64,000 bases of DNA from Woeseiaceae bacterium (GCA_024640345.1 JAHEFD010000003.1:56620-120619), one strand, 5' to 3'; numbered from the stretch's first letter, positions 44,840-54,525 are shown. Notes: generated from the letters alone by a model not told the origin. Made by a program: numbers and translations.

Positions 44840-45121
44840 ATTAGCACGTCAAAAGTCACAATTTACGGCACGGATTCCTGCGGTTACTGCACGGCAGCAC
44901 GGACGCTATTGAAGAAGAAGGGCGTAGACTACGACGAGGTGCTTGTCAGCAGAGATGATGACACGCGTCAGGAGATGGAGCGATTGAGCGGCCGTCGCAC
45001 CGTTCCACAGATTTTTATTAACGATCAGCCAATTGGCGGATTCGACGAACTTTACAGGCTGGACAAGAATGGCGAGCTGGATAAATTGCTCGGCAGATTG
45101 GCCAACGACAACACTATTTGA
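44840..45121 (+). CDS. grxC: Glutaredoxin 3
   Basis: A glutathione-dependent disulfide reductase with the active site CGYC in GTDSCGYCTAAR and the TVPQIFINDQPIGGFDELY cis-Pro region. The natural N-terminus (SKVTIYGTDSCGYC) has no ATG, GTG or TTG. ATT at 44840, 8 nt after GGAAG, fits best and gives 93 residues; the only canonical start in frame is ATG 44777, which overlaps the rhodanese gene by 58 nt and adds 21 atypical residues. The start is therefore uncertain but the gene is not. Confidence 0.9.
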   Translation: MSTSKVTIYGTDSCGYCTAARTLLKKKGVDYDEVLVSRDDDTRQEMERLSGRRTVPQIFINDQPIGGFDELYRLDKNGELDKLLGRLANDNTI

Positions 45122-45145
45122 ACTTGATACGGACAGGAACCAGTC

Positions 45146-45643
45146 ATGGCAGAAAACGAAAAGAAAGCAGCGGACAAACAGCTCGCCATTCAGAAAATAT
45201 ATGTGAAGGACTTTTCATTCGAGTCCCCGCACACGCCACACGTATTCGCCAAGACAGATTGGTCTCCAAAGACGGACCTCAATCTTCGCAGCTCCCATAC
45301 GGCAGGCTCAGACAATAACCACGAAATCGTGCTTACTGTCTCGATCGAGGCAAAGGAAGGAGAGCAAACACTATTTCTTGTCGAGCTTCACCAGGCCGGT
45401 CTTTTTCACATTAGCGGTTATGCCGATGACGAATTCAAAGCGTTGGTTGGAAGCTTTTGCCCGAACATCCTTTTCCCCTATGCCCGCGAGGCAATCGCTA
45501 CGATGATTTCCAGGGGCGGCTTCCCCGAGTTCGTTCTGCAACCGATCAATTTTGATGCCCTGTACGCCCAGGGACTGGCGCAGACCAAGGCCAGGGCCGA
45601 GGCGGAGTCGAATGGCGGCGACAGCGGCGGCACGGCGCACTAG
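45146..45643 (+). CDS. secB: Protein-export chaperone SecB
   Basis: A tetrameric cytoplasmic chaperone that keeps preproteins unfolded and passes them to SecA. The 165-residue product shows FAKTDWSPKTDLNLRSSH, EIVLTVSIEAKEGEQTLFLVELHQAGLFHISG and the SecA-contact region LFPYAREAIATMISRGGFPEFVLQPINF. It sits in conserved order after grxC. Confidence 0.96.
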   Translation: MAENEKKAADKQLAIQKIYVKDFSFESPHTPHVFAKTDWSPKTDLNLRSSHTAGSDNNHEIVLTVSIEAKEGEQTLFLVELHQAGLFHISGYADDEFKALVGSFCPNILFPYAREAIATMISRGGFPEFVLQPINFDALYAQGLAQTKARAEAESNGGDSGGTAH

Positions 45644-45657
45644 CAAAGTAAGTCGCT

Positions 45658-46662
45658 GTGTCTACGGACAAGCCACCGATTGCTGTACTTGGCGCCGGTT
45701 CGTGGGGCACGGCGCTGGCTTTGCAGTTTGCACGTAGCGGCAGGACTGTTCGTTTATGGGGCAGGGATAGCACGCAACTTGCCAGGATTGACGCGGACCG
45801 ATGTAACGCGCGTTATCTGCCCGGTGCCGGTTTTCCGGACAGCATCCACGTTGTGGCCGATTTGGCAGACTGCCTGCACGGCGTTCGGGACATCGTCGTT
45901 TCAGTGCCCAGCCACGCGTTCCGCGAAACCCTGTCCCGGATTGCTCCACTCCTGGACGACGATGCGCGAGTGTGTTGGGCGACCAAGGGCTTCGAGCTCG
46001 ACACCGGCAAGCTGCCTCACCAGGTTGCACAGGAAATTCTCGGAGCCGAAAGGCATGTCGCGGTTTTATCGGGTCCCACTTTTGCAAAAGAGGTTGGTGC
46101 CGGACTCCCAACCGCAATGACCATTGCCGCCAATGACTCGTCGTTTGCGGGTGAGCTTGCGACAACGCTGTCCGGAGACAATTTTCGTGCTTACACGTCC
46201 GGCGACATGATCGGCGTCGAGGTTGGCGGTGCAGTCAAGAATGTCCTGGCCATTGGCGCCGGGATTTCCGATGGCCTGGGTTTTGGTGCGAATACGAGGA
46301 TTGCCATGATCAATCGCGGCCTCGTGGAGATGACTCGGCTGGGGGTAGCGCTCGGCGCGCGCACCGACACATTCATGGGTCTTGCGGGTATGGGCGATCT
46401 TGTCCTCACTTGCACCGACGATCTTTCGCGCAACCGTCGCATGGGCCTGGCGCTGGCAAGCGGCAAAACCGTTGATGAAGCGCAGGAAGAAATTCAGCAG
46501 GTGGTCGAGGGCGTGCTGGCGGCCAAGGCCGTGAAAAAGGTTGCAGATGAATTGCATGTCATCATGCCGATTTGCAACGAGATTTACCGGATTCTCTACG
46601 AGGGCGTCTCGCCGAAGGAAGCTGTCGGAACGCTGATGAGACGCGGCCTTAAACCTGAATAA
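45658..46662 (+). CDS. gpsA: NAD(P)-dependent glycerol-3-phosphate dehydrogenase
   Basis: Reduces dihydroxyacetone phosphate to sn-glycerol-3-phosphate for phospholipid synthesis. The 334-residue protein starts at a GTG and shows the Rossmann GAGSWGTALALQFA, the LSGPTFAKEVGAGLPTA loop, and the catalytic lysine in GAVKNVLAIGAGISDGLGFG. It ends the rhodanese-grxC-secB-gpsA operon. Confidence 0.96.
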   Translation: MSTDKPPIAVLGAGSWGTALALQFARSGRTVRLWGRDSTQLARIDADRCNARYLPGAGFPDSIHVVADLADCLHGVRDIVVSVPSHAFRETLSRIAPLLDDDARVCWATKGFELDTGKLPHQVAQEILGAERHVAVLSGPTFAKEVGAGLPTAMTIAANDSSFAGELATTLSGDNFRAYTSGDMIGVEVGGAVKNVLAIGAGISDGLGFGANTRIAMINRGLVEMTRLGVALGARTDTFMGLAGMGDLVLTCTDDLSRNRRMGLALASGKTVDEAQEEIQQVVEGVLAAKAVKKVADELHVIMPICNEIYRILYEGVSPKEAVGTLMRRGLKPE

Positions 46663-46676
46663 AAAGCGGGACCAGT

Positions 46677-47141
46677 TTACTGACCTCCGGCGAAACCGTT
46701 TTGCCGCCACGCCTCGTAAATCATAATCGCGGCCGCATTCGACAAATTCAGGCTGCGACTCTCGCTTTGCATCGGCAGTCTCAATCTCTGTTCTTTTGGC
46801 AGCGACTCGAGGAGCGCCTGTGAGAGACCGCGCGTCTCCGGACCAAACAGGAATGCGTCGCCCGGCTCGAATTTCGGCATTGAATAGTGGATCTTGCCCC
46901 GCGTGCTGAGTGCAAATACGCGTGGCCGGCCCAGCGTATCGAGGCATGTCGGAAGATCTTCGTAGACCGCAACTTCGGCAAATTCGCGATAATCGAGACC
47001 CGCTCTTTTCAATCGCGGCTCGTCCAGCTCGAAGCCAAGCGGTTTGACCAGGTTCAGCTTCGTGCCGGTGTTGGCACAAAGGCGTATGATGTTGCCCGTA
47101 TTCGGCGGGATCTCGGGCTCAAAAAGAATGACACTGAACAT
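46677..47141 (-). CDS. trmL: tRNA (cytidine/uridine-2'-O)-methyltransferase TrmL
   Basis: A SPOUT methyltransferase that modifies the wobble base of tRNA-Leu. The start at 47141 (MFSVILFEPEIPPNTGNIIRLCANTG) matches the family N-terminus; ATGs 12 and 48 nt upstream are alternatives. FLFGPETRGL and LRLPMQSESRSLNLSNAAAIMIYEAW form the knotted SAM site. 154 residues. It is convergent with gpsA. Confidence 0.94.
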   Translation of the reverse strand: MFSVILFEPEIPPNTGNIIRLCANTGTKLNLVKPLGFELDEPRLKRAGLDYREFAEVAVYEDLPTCLDTLGRPRVFALSTRGKIHYSMPKFEPGDAFLFGPETRGLSQALLESLPKEQRLRLPMQSESRSLNLSNAAAIMIYEAWRQNGFAGGQ

Positions 47142-47213
47142 GGGCGCCTGCATTTTATGGCTATAGGTGTGTAAGATCGCGCGCGACAAAGAGTTTGACA
47201 GACGGTTGCATCA

Positions 47214-48149
47214 TTGAACACCCAACAAAATCTTCTACGTAACGACTTCTGCGGAATAGTGCTGGACTCTCCCATCGTGCTCCTGTCCGGGTGCGTCGGA
47301 TTCGGCGAGGAATATACGCGAATTGAGGGTTTTTCGAATCGCGACGCAGGTGCGATTGTTCTGAAAGGCACGACCCGCGAGCCACGCCTGGGCAATCCAC
47401 CACACCGCGTTTACGAAACCCCGATGGGCATGCTGAATGCCATCGGTTTGCAGAACCCGGGCGTCGACAGGGTGGTCGATGAGATCCTGCCCGGGCTCGA
47501 TTTCAGCGAAACCCGATTTTTCGCCAACGCCTGCGGTTCGACAATCGAAGACTACGCGGAAGTTACCAGGCGCTTCGACGATTCTCCTATTGATGCAATC
47601 GAGATCAACATCTCATGTCCGAACATCAAGGAAGGGGGTGTTTCATTCGGCAACGATCCGGACATGTCGGCAAGAGTCGTCGAAGCCTGTCGAAACCAGA
47701 CCAGCAAACCGGTGATCGCCAAACTTTCACCTAACCAGACCGACATCCAGGAAAACGCGCGCAGGTGTATTGATGCGGGTGCTGACGCGCTCGCGGTAAT
47801 TAATACGATGATGGGCATGGCGATCGATGCTGAAACGCGCAAGCCGGTGATCGGAAATGTGCGGGGCGGCCTGTCCGGACCGGCACTCAAGCCGATTGCC
47901 TTGCTGAAAGTGCAGCAGGTTTACGAAATCGCCGGCCCGAGGAATATTCCGATTATTGGACAAGGCGGAATCACGAATGCCACGGATGCAATTGAATTCA
48001 TAATTGCCGGCGCATCCACCGTTGGGGTCGGAACTGCGCTGTTTTACGACCCGCTGGTTTGTACCAAGATCAACGACGGAATCGCTGGCTACCTGAAGCG
48101 ACACGCGATGGCGTCGGTATCTGAGCTTGTCGGCACCTTGAGTTATTGA
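47214..48149 (+). CDS. pyrD: Dihydroorotate dehydrogenase, class 1B-like catalytic subunit
   Basis: An FMN TIM-barrel enzyme of 311 residues starting at a TTG. The Cys in EINISCPN is the class 1 catalytic base (class 2 enzymes use Ser). LSGCVGFGEEY, GAIVLKGTTREPRLGNPPHRVYETPMGMLNAIGLQNPG and IPIIGQGGITNATDAIEFIIAGASTVGVGTA are the expected substrate and FMN regions. Class 1B enzymes usually need an iron-sulfur PyrK subunit, and none is adjacent. A dihydropyrimidine dehydrogenase-like role is an alternative. Confidence 0.85.
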   Translation: MNTQQNLLRNDFCGIVLDSPIVLLSGCVGFGEEYTRIEGFSNRDAGAIVLKGTTREPRLGNPPHRVYETPMGMLNAIGLQNPGVDRVVDEILPGLDFSETRFFANACGSTIEDYAEVTRRFDDSPIDAIEINISCPNIKEGGVSFGNDPDMSARVVEACRNQTSKPVIAKLSPNQTDIQENARRCIDAGADALAVINTMMGMAIDAETRKPVIGNVRGGLSGPALKPIALLKVQQVYEIAGPRNIPIIGQGGITNATDAIEFIIAGASTVGVGTALFYDPLVCTKINDGIAGYLKRHAMASVSELVGTLSY

Positions 48150-48373
48150 GCCTCAGTCGAAGCGGAATCATCCTGCCCACTTCTGCCGGCGATAAGCACG
48201 CGCCCGGTGACACTTGTTGTAGAATCGGGCGATTGGCAGAGCCGCGCGCGGGCAGATTTTTCCTTGCAAAAAAAGGCACAACGGCAGACGAACGTTAGCC
48301 GGGATATGTCGAAGACAGCGACCGGCAAGAGCTGGCAGCAACATCGCTGTCTCGATGACGCAACGAGTTGCAC

Positions 48374-49675
48374 ATGACGCAATCGGAAAACTCCATCGGG
48401 GAACGCCTGGCGGTTGCCCTTAATCGCGACTGTCATTGCATCTCCGTTGACAGGAAGGCGCTGGACGCAACCCTGTCGTCAGACTTAAGGAGCGGAGGCC
48501 TCACGGCGGGACTTCTCGATACGCACAACCAGCTGTTCGCCGATTCACCGGTATTCCTCTGGCAGGGACATATCCGGATCATGGAGAAGGTCATTCGGGC
48601 GGTCGAACACGTTGCAGGAACTCCCGGCTACCGGGATGCCGTGCTGAGGAAGGCACCTGTGGTTGCACAGAAAGAACGCAAGTCACGCGGCGTTTTTTTT
48701 GCTTACGATTTCCACCTGGGAGCGAATGGCCCACGCCTGATCGAGATCAATACGAACGCCGGTGGCGCATTGCTCAATCATTACCTGGCGGCAGCCCAGC
48801 AGGCCTGTTGCCCTGAGGTGATCTCTGTCCTGGGTGGTCAGCCCGACTTCGCGGCCGTCGAAACCGAACTGGTCGACATGTTCAGAGCAGAGTGGCATTT
48901 GGAGCGGTCAACAGAACCCCTCGGTACCGTAGCGATCGTCGATGCAAGGCCAGCGGAGCAATTCCTTTACCCGGAGTTTCTGCTGTTTCAATCTCTCTTT
49001 GAACGGCACGGAATTTCTGCGGTCATTGCCGATCCCCATGATTTCACTATTGCCGGTGGTGCTCTCTGGGTTGGTGATCGAAAGATCGACCTTGTCTATA
49101 ACCGCCTCACGGATTTCTACTTTGAGTCGCCCGAATCTGCCTGCCTCGCAGAGGCCTGTCGCGACGGCCTGGCCGTGTTCACTCCATCGCCGCATGTCTA
49201 CGCGCTTTATGCCGACAAACGCAACATGGTCTTGTTATCAGACTCTCTGAGACTGGGGGAGCTTGGTGTGGATGAAGAAACCGCTGCAACACTTTCCAGG
49301 CACGTGCCAGCAACCGTGATCGTTACAAAGGATAATGCGGCTGAGCTTTGGGCTGGTCGGAAAAAACTTTTTTTCAAACCCGTCAGTGGATTCGGCAGTC
49401 GTGGTGCATACAGGGGCGCGAAACTCACGAAACGTGTATGGCAGGAAATTGTTGGCGGAGGCTATGTCGCGCAGGCGCTGGTGTCACCAAGCGAGCGTCA
49501 GTTGGTCATCGATGGTGAAGAGCGTTCATTGAAGCTCGATATCCGCTGCATTACGTACCGTGGCAGGATCCAGCAATTGTCGGCCCGACTGTACCAGGGC
49601 CAGACCACAAACCTGCGTACCAGGGGTGGAGGTCTTGCGACCGTCTTCCCCACCCCTATGGGGGACTGTTGCTAA
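48374..49675 (+). CDS. Uncharacterised ATP-grasp-like protein
   Basis: A 433-residue cytoplasmic protein with glutathione synthetase-type ATP-grasp features. KKLFFKPVSGFGSRGAYRGAKL looks like the ATP-binding lysine and glycine-rich loop, and KLDIRCITYRGRIQQLSARLYQGQTTNLRTRGGGLATVF carries the metal-binding Asp, Arg and Asn residues. NGPRLIEINTNAGGALLNHYL in the N-terminal half is another conserved-looking block. The substrate is unknown. It stands alone between the dihydroorotate dehydrogenase gene and the convergent ntrC. Confidence 0.72.
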   Translation: MTQSENSIGERLAVALNRDCHCISVDRKALDATLSSDLRSGGLTAGLLDTHNQLFADSPVFLWQGHIRIMEKVIRAVEHVAGTPGYRDAVLRKAPVVAQKERKSRGVFFAYDFHLGANGPRLIEINTNAGGALLNHYLAAAQQACCPEVISVLGGQPDFAAVETELVDMFRAEWHLERSTEPLGTVAIVDARPAEQFLYPEFLLFQSLFERHGISAVIADPHDFTIAGGALWVGDRKIDLVYNRLTDFYFESPESACLAEACRDGLAVFTPSPHVYALYADKRNMVLLSDSLRLGELGVDEETAATLSRHVPATVIVTKDNAAELWAGRKKLFFKPVSGFGSRGAYRGAKLTKRVWQEIVGGGYVAQALVSPSERQLVIDGEERSLKLDIRCITYRGRIQQLSARLYQGQTTNLRTRGGGLATVFPTPMGDCC

Positions 49676-49757
49676 GCTTGCTGTCAGAGGTTCGACGAAC
49701 CAAGCAGGAATTGCCTGCATACCAGGATACTGAAGTTCGCGCCCGGCCCCCGCGACG

Positions 49758-51158
49758 CTAGTCCAGATCCAGTGACCTGATTTTCCTGGTGAGCGTGTTT
49801 CTTCCCCATCCAAGCAGCCTGGCAGCTTCCTGCCGATGACCTTTCGCCCGGTTTAGCGCGATCCTGATCAGCGTTTTTTCGAACTCGGGCAGTGCCGCTT
49901 CAAGCAGCGGTTTCGTCTTTTCGCGAACAAGCTCCTGTTCCGCCCAGCACGCAAGGCTGTGGATCCACTCATCCTGCGCACCCCTGCCGGCACGCGTGCC
50001 ACCGAGATCATCCGGAATATCGACCGCGGTGATGACACCGCCAGGTGCGGTAACCGTCAGGCGGCGAGCGGCGTTAACAAGCTGACGCACGTTACCTGGC
50101 CAGTCGTAGCTCTGGAGCATTTCCAGCGCGTCGCTATTGATCGTTTTAGGACGTGCGCCTAGCTCTTTGCCGGCGTCCGCAAGGTAGTGGCTGATCAAGG
50201 CCGGGATGTCTTCGCGGCGGTGTCTCAGGGGAGGGGTGTTGATTCGTATTACGTTCAAGCGATGATAGAGATCTTCGCGAAATCTTTTCTCAGTGACGGC
50301 GCGAGCGAGATCCTGGTTGGTTGCTGCAATGACTCTGACGTCGACCTTGATCGAGGCCTGGCCACCGACACGATAAAATTCGTTTTCTGCCAACACGCGT
50401 AACAAGCGCGTTTGCAGAGCAGGTGACATATCGCCGATCTCATCGAGGAACAGGGTGCCACCGTCAGCCTGCTCGAATCGTCCGATGCGACGGGAATCCG
50501 CACCGGTAAACGCGCCGCGTTCGTGACCGAACAGCTCGGACTCCAGCAATTCCGATGCGATTGCGGCGGTGTTCAGTGCCACGAACGGCCTGTCGGCTCG
50601 CGGGCTGTGTTCATGCAGTGCGCGGGCAACCAGTTCCTTGCCGGTGCCCGATTCCCCTGTGATCAAGACAGTCATGCTTGATTTTGCGAGGCGACCGATC
50701 GATCGAAACACTTCCTGCATCGCGGGCGCCTGGCCAATAATAGAAGGGATATCTTTCCTGCCGACTTCGCTACCTTCGATTCCGTGGCCATTCTGGCGCG
50801 CGGCCTTGCGGACGAGCTCAATGACTTCATCGACATCGAACGGCTTCGGCAGGTATTCGAATGCGCCGCCTTCATAGGCAGCAACGGCATTTTCGAGGTC
50901 GGTGTGTGCCGTAACAACGATGACCGGCAGTTCGGGGTGATTGCGGCTCAGGCGATCGAGCAGCGCAAGGCCGTCCATGCCCGGCATTCGGACATCCGTA
51001 ATCAGGACATCAGGGGCGTCAGCTTCCAGCGCATGCAGCATATGCTCGGCCCGATCGAAACTTTTCGTTTCCATGTCCGCCTGCCCCAGTGCTTTATCAA
51101 GCACCCAGCGGACGGACTGGTCGTCATCGACTACCCAGACTTCGAGTGGCTTAGCCAC
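49758..51158 (-). CDS. ntrC: Nitrogen response regulator NtrC (sigma-54 activator)
   Basis: A 466-residue NtrC. The GTG at 51158 ([15 protein letters not shown]) begins a receiver domain with the phosphoacceptor in [12 protein letters not shown]. The AAA+ domain has Walker [10 protein letters not shown] and the sigma-54-contacting GAFTGA loop with [16 protein letters not shown]. The Fis-type helix-turn-helix [20 protein letters not shown] ends the protein. It overlaps ntrB by 8 nt. Three matching DNA sites lie upstream of glnA. Confidence 0.96.
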   Translation of the reverse strand: MAKPLEVWVVDDDQSVRWVLDKALGQADMETKSFDRAEHMLHALEADAPDVLITDVRMPGMDGLALLDRLSRNHPELPVIVVTAHTDLENAVAAYEGGAFEYLPKPFDVDEVIELVRKAARQNGHGIEGSEVGRKDIPSIIGQAPAMQEVFRSIGRLAKSSMTVLITGESGTGKELVARALHEHSPRADRPFVALNTAAIASELLESELFGHERGAFTGADSRRIGRFEQADGGTLFLDEIGDMSPALQTRLLRVLAENEFYRVGGQASIKVDVRVIAATNQDLARAVTEKRFREDLYHRLNVIRINTPPLRHRREDIPALISHYLADAGKELGARPKTINSDALEMLQSYDWPGNVRQLVNAARRLTVTAPGGVITAVDIPDDLGGTRAGRGAQDEWIHSLACWAEQELVREKTKPLLEAALPEFEKTLIRIALNRAKGHRQEAARLLGWGRNTLTRKIRSLDLD

Positions 51159-52260
51159 GTGGGTTGTGTCCGGTCTTGAGCGGAATGCGAACCTGGAATA
51201 CGGTTCTACCGGGCCGGCTTTCGAATTCAATCAGGCCGCCATGCCGACTAATCAGCTCCTGGGCGACTGATAAGCCAAGGCCGTGGCCTTCGGGCTTGCT
51301 GGTCACGAGAGGGTAGAAAATGGAGTCCTGCAATTCCAGGGGGATCCCGGGACCGTCATCTTCGACCTCGATGCTCGCGACAACCGGGTGACGGTGGTCT
51401 CCGATCGTGAAATTCATGATCGCGCGGCTGCGCAAAGTAATCTGTCCGCGCCCTTCCAGGACGGCTGCTGCGTTTTGTGTAAGGTTCAGGAATGCCTGGA
51501 CCATCTGGTCCCGATCGAGATCAATGTCCGGCAGGCCAGCGTCGTAATCCCTGCGTACCCTGATATTCTCGCCGAGCGCCGGCTGCACCAATCGCAAAAC
51601 GTATTCGAGCAACTCGTGAATGTTGAGTTTTTGTTTGTTCGGCGGACCACCGGGGCCCAGAAGTGTGTCAACGAGTAATGCGAGACGGTCGGCTTCACTG
51701 ATGATGACATCGGTGTACTCCTTCAGTTCGTCGCTTTGGAGCTGACGTGCCAGGAGCTGCGCTGCTCCGCGGAGACCTCCCAGCGGATTCTTGATCTCGT
51801 GTGCGAGCTGACGAATCATTTGGCGGCCCGCGCCGTGCTGGATCAGCAGTGCATTTTCCCGGCTTATCCTGTTACGCCTCGTGACGTCCGACATTTCCAC
51901 CAGCAGCGCATCTGGCTGTGCCTGGCGCTGCATCATCGACACACGACAATCGACCAGCCGTTCCTCAGGGTCGACTTCAGTGGGTGCAAGGCGCATTTCG
52001 TTTGCGTAGGTCACGCCGGTTGCGAGCACCCGGTCGAGGATGTCCCGAAGATCCTCGTCATCGCCAATGATTTGCAAAAGCGTCTGTCGCTGAGCACGCG
52101 TCTCGCTGATACAGAGCAGGTTTTCGGCGGCCGGGTTCAGTGTTTCGATCAGCAGATTGGCATCGACGATGATGACGGCTGTATTAAGACTGTCGAATAC
52201 GGAATCACGTCGTGGGGGTTCACCGCCACGCGTCGATTTTTTTTTCCTGGGTGGTTTGGA
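51151..52260 (-). CDS. ntrB: Nitrogen sensor histidine kinase NtrB, start unresolved
   Basis: The kinase/phosphatase partner of NtrC. A PAS domain (FDSLNTAVIIVDANLLIETLNPAAENLL), the H-box RQLAHEIKNPLGGLRGAAQLL, the N-box QAFLNLTQNAAAVL and the G-boxes DDGPGIP and GLGLSVAQELI are all intact. The N-terminus is odd: between the DUF4124 stop and the PAS domain there is no ATG, GTG or TTG in frame, and the stretch contains a nine-A homopolymer (about 52237-52245). The boundary given is therefore the limit of the intergenic side, not a chosen start codon. Confidence 0.88.
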   Translation of the reverse strand, partial: SKPPRKKKSTRGGEPPRRDSVFDSLNTAVIIVDANLLIETLNPAAENLLCISETRAQRQTLLQIIGDDEDLRDILDRVLATGVTYANEMRLAPTEVDPEERLVDCRVSMMQRQAQPDALLVEMSDVTRRNRISRENALLIQHGAGRQMIRQLAHEIKNPLGGLRGAAQLLARQLQSDELKEYTDVIISEADRLALLVDTLLGPGGPPNKQKLNIHELLEYVLRLVQPALGENIRVRRDYDAGLPDIDLDRDQMVQAFLNLTQNAAAVLEGRGQITLRSRAIMNFTIGDHRHPVVASIEVEDDGPGIPLELQDSIFYPLVTSKPEGHGLGLSVAQELISRHGGLIEFESRPGRTVFQVRIPLKTGHNPRG

Positions 52261-52262
52261 GC

Positions 52263-52799
52263 CTAGTTGCGAACGATCGAATTCTGCTGCACGTAGAACC
52301 GGTTTGGCTGGCTCCTGCCCATCAGCTTGCCGGTCTCGTCGAGGACCTCCGCCTGCAGGTTGTGCACGCCGCGATAGACTTCCTGAATCTGGAAGCTCGA
52401 GCCGCTCACCATTTGCTCGTTGCCGTCGAAGTACACCCGAACCCGGTGCCCCGGCTGCAATGCGGGCCGCACGTTGAGCGTGACGGTAAGTACGCCCCCT
52501 ATGTTCCACAGGGTTTCTTCCGGTGCGGGACTGCTGATCTCGATGCTGTCGTAGGAGAACGGCTTGGCCGGCTCTGTAGTGTCGGCTTGCTGGGCTGTCG
52601 GGGTTGCTGTTGCGGCGGGTGCTGACGCAACCCGACGGGTCGGGCGCGCATTGCGTGGCAACTGGATCTCTGTTGCGCCCTCGCGCGGGCGGTCCGAATA
52701 ATGGACCACGCCGTCTTCGTCCACCCACGTGTATGCCTGCGCCATGACGGCGCTGGCGACAAAAGCCACGATGAGGGTAATAAGTGTCCGCATAAGCAT
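52263..52799 (-). CDS. DUF4124 domain periplasmic protein
   Basis: A 178-residue exported protein: signal peptide MLMRTLITLIVAFVASAVMAQA, then YTWVDEDGVVHYSDRPREGATEIQLP, the DUF4124 signature. The C-terminal half (LTVTLNVRPALQPGHRVRVYFDG to NRFYVQQNSIV) looks like an Ig-type beta domain. DUF4124 proteins next to glnA-ntrB are common in gammaproteobacteria; the role is unknown. Confidence 0.88.
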   Translation of the reverse strand: MLMRTLITLIVAFVASAVMAQAYTWVDEDGVVHYSDRPREGATEIQLPRNARPTRRVASAPAATATPTAQQADTTEPAKPFSYDSIEISSPAPEETLWNIGGVLTVTLNVRPALQPGHRVRVYFDGNEQMVSGSSFQIQEVYRGVHNLQAEVLDETGKLMGRSQPNRFYVQQNSIVRN

Positions 52800-52938
52800 C
52801 GGTTGAGCATATCAGTGCTGCTTTCTGTTTGACCAGTGGCCGGGCGACAAAGTGCCGCCCGGGTCACAGTTTTTAGCCTTTTCAGGGGCCGTTTCCGGCC
52901 CCCGACAGAGGTATTTGCTCGTTTCGACCAAATACGCC

Positions 52939-54348
52939 CTACAGGCTGTAGTACATGTCAAATTCGACCGGGTGCGTGGTCATGCGCAACCGGGTGACGT
53001 TTTCTTCTTTGAGTGCAATATAGGCATCGATGAGATCGTCACTGAAGACGTCACCCGCTTTCAGAAAAGCACGATCTTTGTCGAGTTCTTCCAACGCCTC
53101 ATCAAGGGAGAAGGCAACGAGGTTGAGGTTCTTTTCCTCTTCGGGGGGAAGATCGTAGAGATCCTTGTCCATCGCCTCACCAGGGTGGATCTTGTTCTGG
53201 ACTCCGTCCAGACCAGCCAGCATCAGTGCGGCGAACGCGAGATAAGGATTTGCCATCGAGTCCGGGAATCTGACTTCTATACGGCGGCCCTTCGGATTCG
53301 AGATGTAAGGAATGCGAATCGAAGCCGAACGATTGCGCGCAGAATAGGCGAGAATAGTTGGCGCTTCGAATCCCGGCACCAGGCGCTTGTAACTGTTGGT
53401 GGCTGGGTTGGTGAACGCGCAAAGCGCTTTGGCGTGTTTGATGACACCGCCGATGTAATAAAGCGCGGTTTCGGAGAGTCCACCATACCCGTCACCGGAG
53501 AACAGGTTCTTGCCGTCCTTGAACAACGACATGTGAACATGCATTCCATTACCGTTGTCGTTGACCAGTGGTTTGGGCATAAAGGTGGCGGTTTTGCCGT
53601 AGCTGTGTGCGACGTTATGCACAACGTATTTCAGGATCTGCACTTCGTCGGCCTTGCGAACCAGCGTATTGTACAGCGCACCGATTTCGCACTGTCCGGC
53701 CGTTGCCACTTCGTGATGATGAACTTCTGTTTCCACGCCCATCTCGTCAAGCGCAAGACACATGGCGCCGCGTAGATCGTGCAGGGAGTCGACCGGTGGC
53801 ACAGGGAAGTAGCCGCCCTTGACGGTAGGCCGGTGGCCCGTATTGGAATCATCGTAGCTACGGCTGGTATTCCACGCACCCTCGCTCGAGTCGATGGAAT
53901 AAAAAGCACCCTGCATCGAATCGTCCCAGCGAACATCATCGAATACGAAAAACTCGTTTTCCGGGCCGAAGTAAGCTTCGTCTGCAATGCCGGTTGATCT
54001 GAGATAAGCCTCTGCACGATCGGCCAGCGACCTTGGACATCGATCATAACCCTGCATGGTTGCCGGCTCGACAACGTTGCAACGCAGATTTATCGTCGTG
54101 TCCTCGGAGAAAATATCGATGACGGCCGACGCAGGATCGGGCATCAGGATCATGTCGGATTCGTTGATACCCTTCCAGCCGGATATTGATGAACCGTCAA
54201 ACATCTTTCCTTCTTCGAACAGGTCCTCATCAACAAGCCGCGCCGGGATGGTGACATGTTGTTCCTTGCCCTTTGTGTCAGTGAATCGAAAGTCGATGAA
54301 CTTGACATCTTTTTCTTTGATCAGGCCGATCACGTCAGCGGGGGTCAT
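52939..54348 (-). CDS. glnA: Type I glutamine synthetase
   Basis: The dodecameric cytoplasmic enzyme for ammonia assimilation. The ATG at 54348 ([22 protein letters not shown]) gives 469 residues. [34 protein letters not shown], and [21 protein letters not shown] hold the metal and substrate sites. LYDLPPEE contains the adenylylated tyrosine. It is controlled by the sigma-54 promoter and NtrC-type sites upstream. Confidence 0.97.
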   Translation of the reverse strand: MTPADVIGLIKEKDVKFIDFRFTDTKGKEQHVTIPARLVDEDLFEEGKMFDGSSISGWKGINESDMILMPDPASAVIDIFSEDTTINLRCNVVEPATMQGYDRCPRSLADRAEAYLRSTGIADEAYFGPENEFFVFDDVRWDDSMQGAFYSIDSSEGAWNTSRSYDDSNTGHRPTVKGGYFPVPPVDSLHDLRGAMCLALDEMGVETEVHHHEVATAGQCEIGALYNTLVRKADEVQILKYVVHNVAHSYGKTATFMPKPLVNDNGNGMHVHMSLFKDGKNLFSGDGYGGLSETALYYIGGVIKHAKALCAFTNPATNSYKRLVPGFEAPTILAYSARNRSASIRIPYISNPKGRRIEVRFPDSMANPYLAFAALMLAGLDGVQNKIHPGEAMDKDLYDLPPEEEKNLNLVAFSLDEALEELDKDRAFLKAGDVFSDDLIDAYIALKEENVTRLRMTTHPVEFDMYYSL

Positions 54349-54446
54349 GTGCGTTTTCTCCAGTCGGTTGTGCGATAAATATAAAAGGATGGCATCCGGA
54401 AGAAGCATGAGCTCAAATCGGGTGACATCCAGGCTTGCCTTGCTGC

Positions 54447-54462
54447 TGCAGGAACCGTGCCA
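54447..54462 (-). promoter_or_regulatory. Sigma-54 promoter of glnA
   Basis: On the minus strand TGGCACGGTTCCTGCA matches the -24/-12 consensus, with GG and GC separated by exactly 10 nt. It lies about 100 nt upstream of the glnA ATG. Together with the upstream dyads it indicates NtrC-activated transcription under nitrogen limitation. Confidence 0.85.
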
Positions 54463-54525
54463 CCTTTGACCGCAACGTAAGCGCTTGTTTTGACTGCGAT
54501 TCAAGGGCGGGCGGCGGGTCGGTAT

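Noticed and set aside
52885..52902. GGGGCC/GGCCCC hairpin downstream of glnA as a terminator
   Set aside because: The 6-bp stem is clear but neither strand has a following T-run, so it is not called a terminator.
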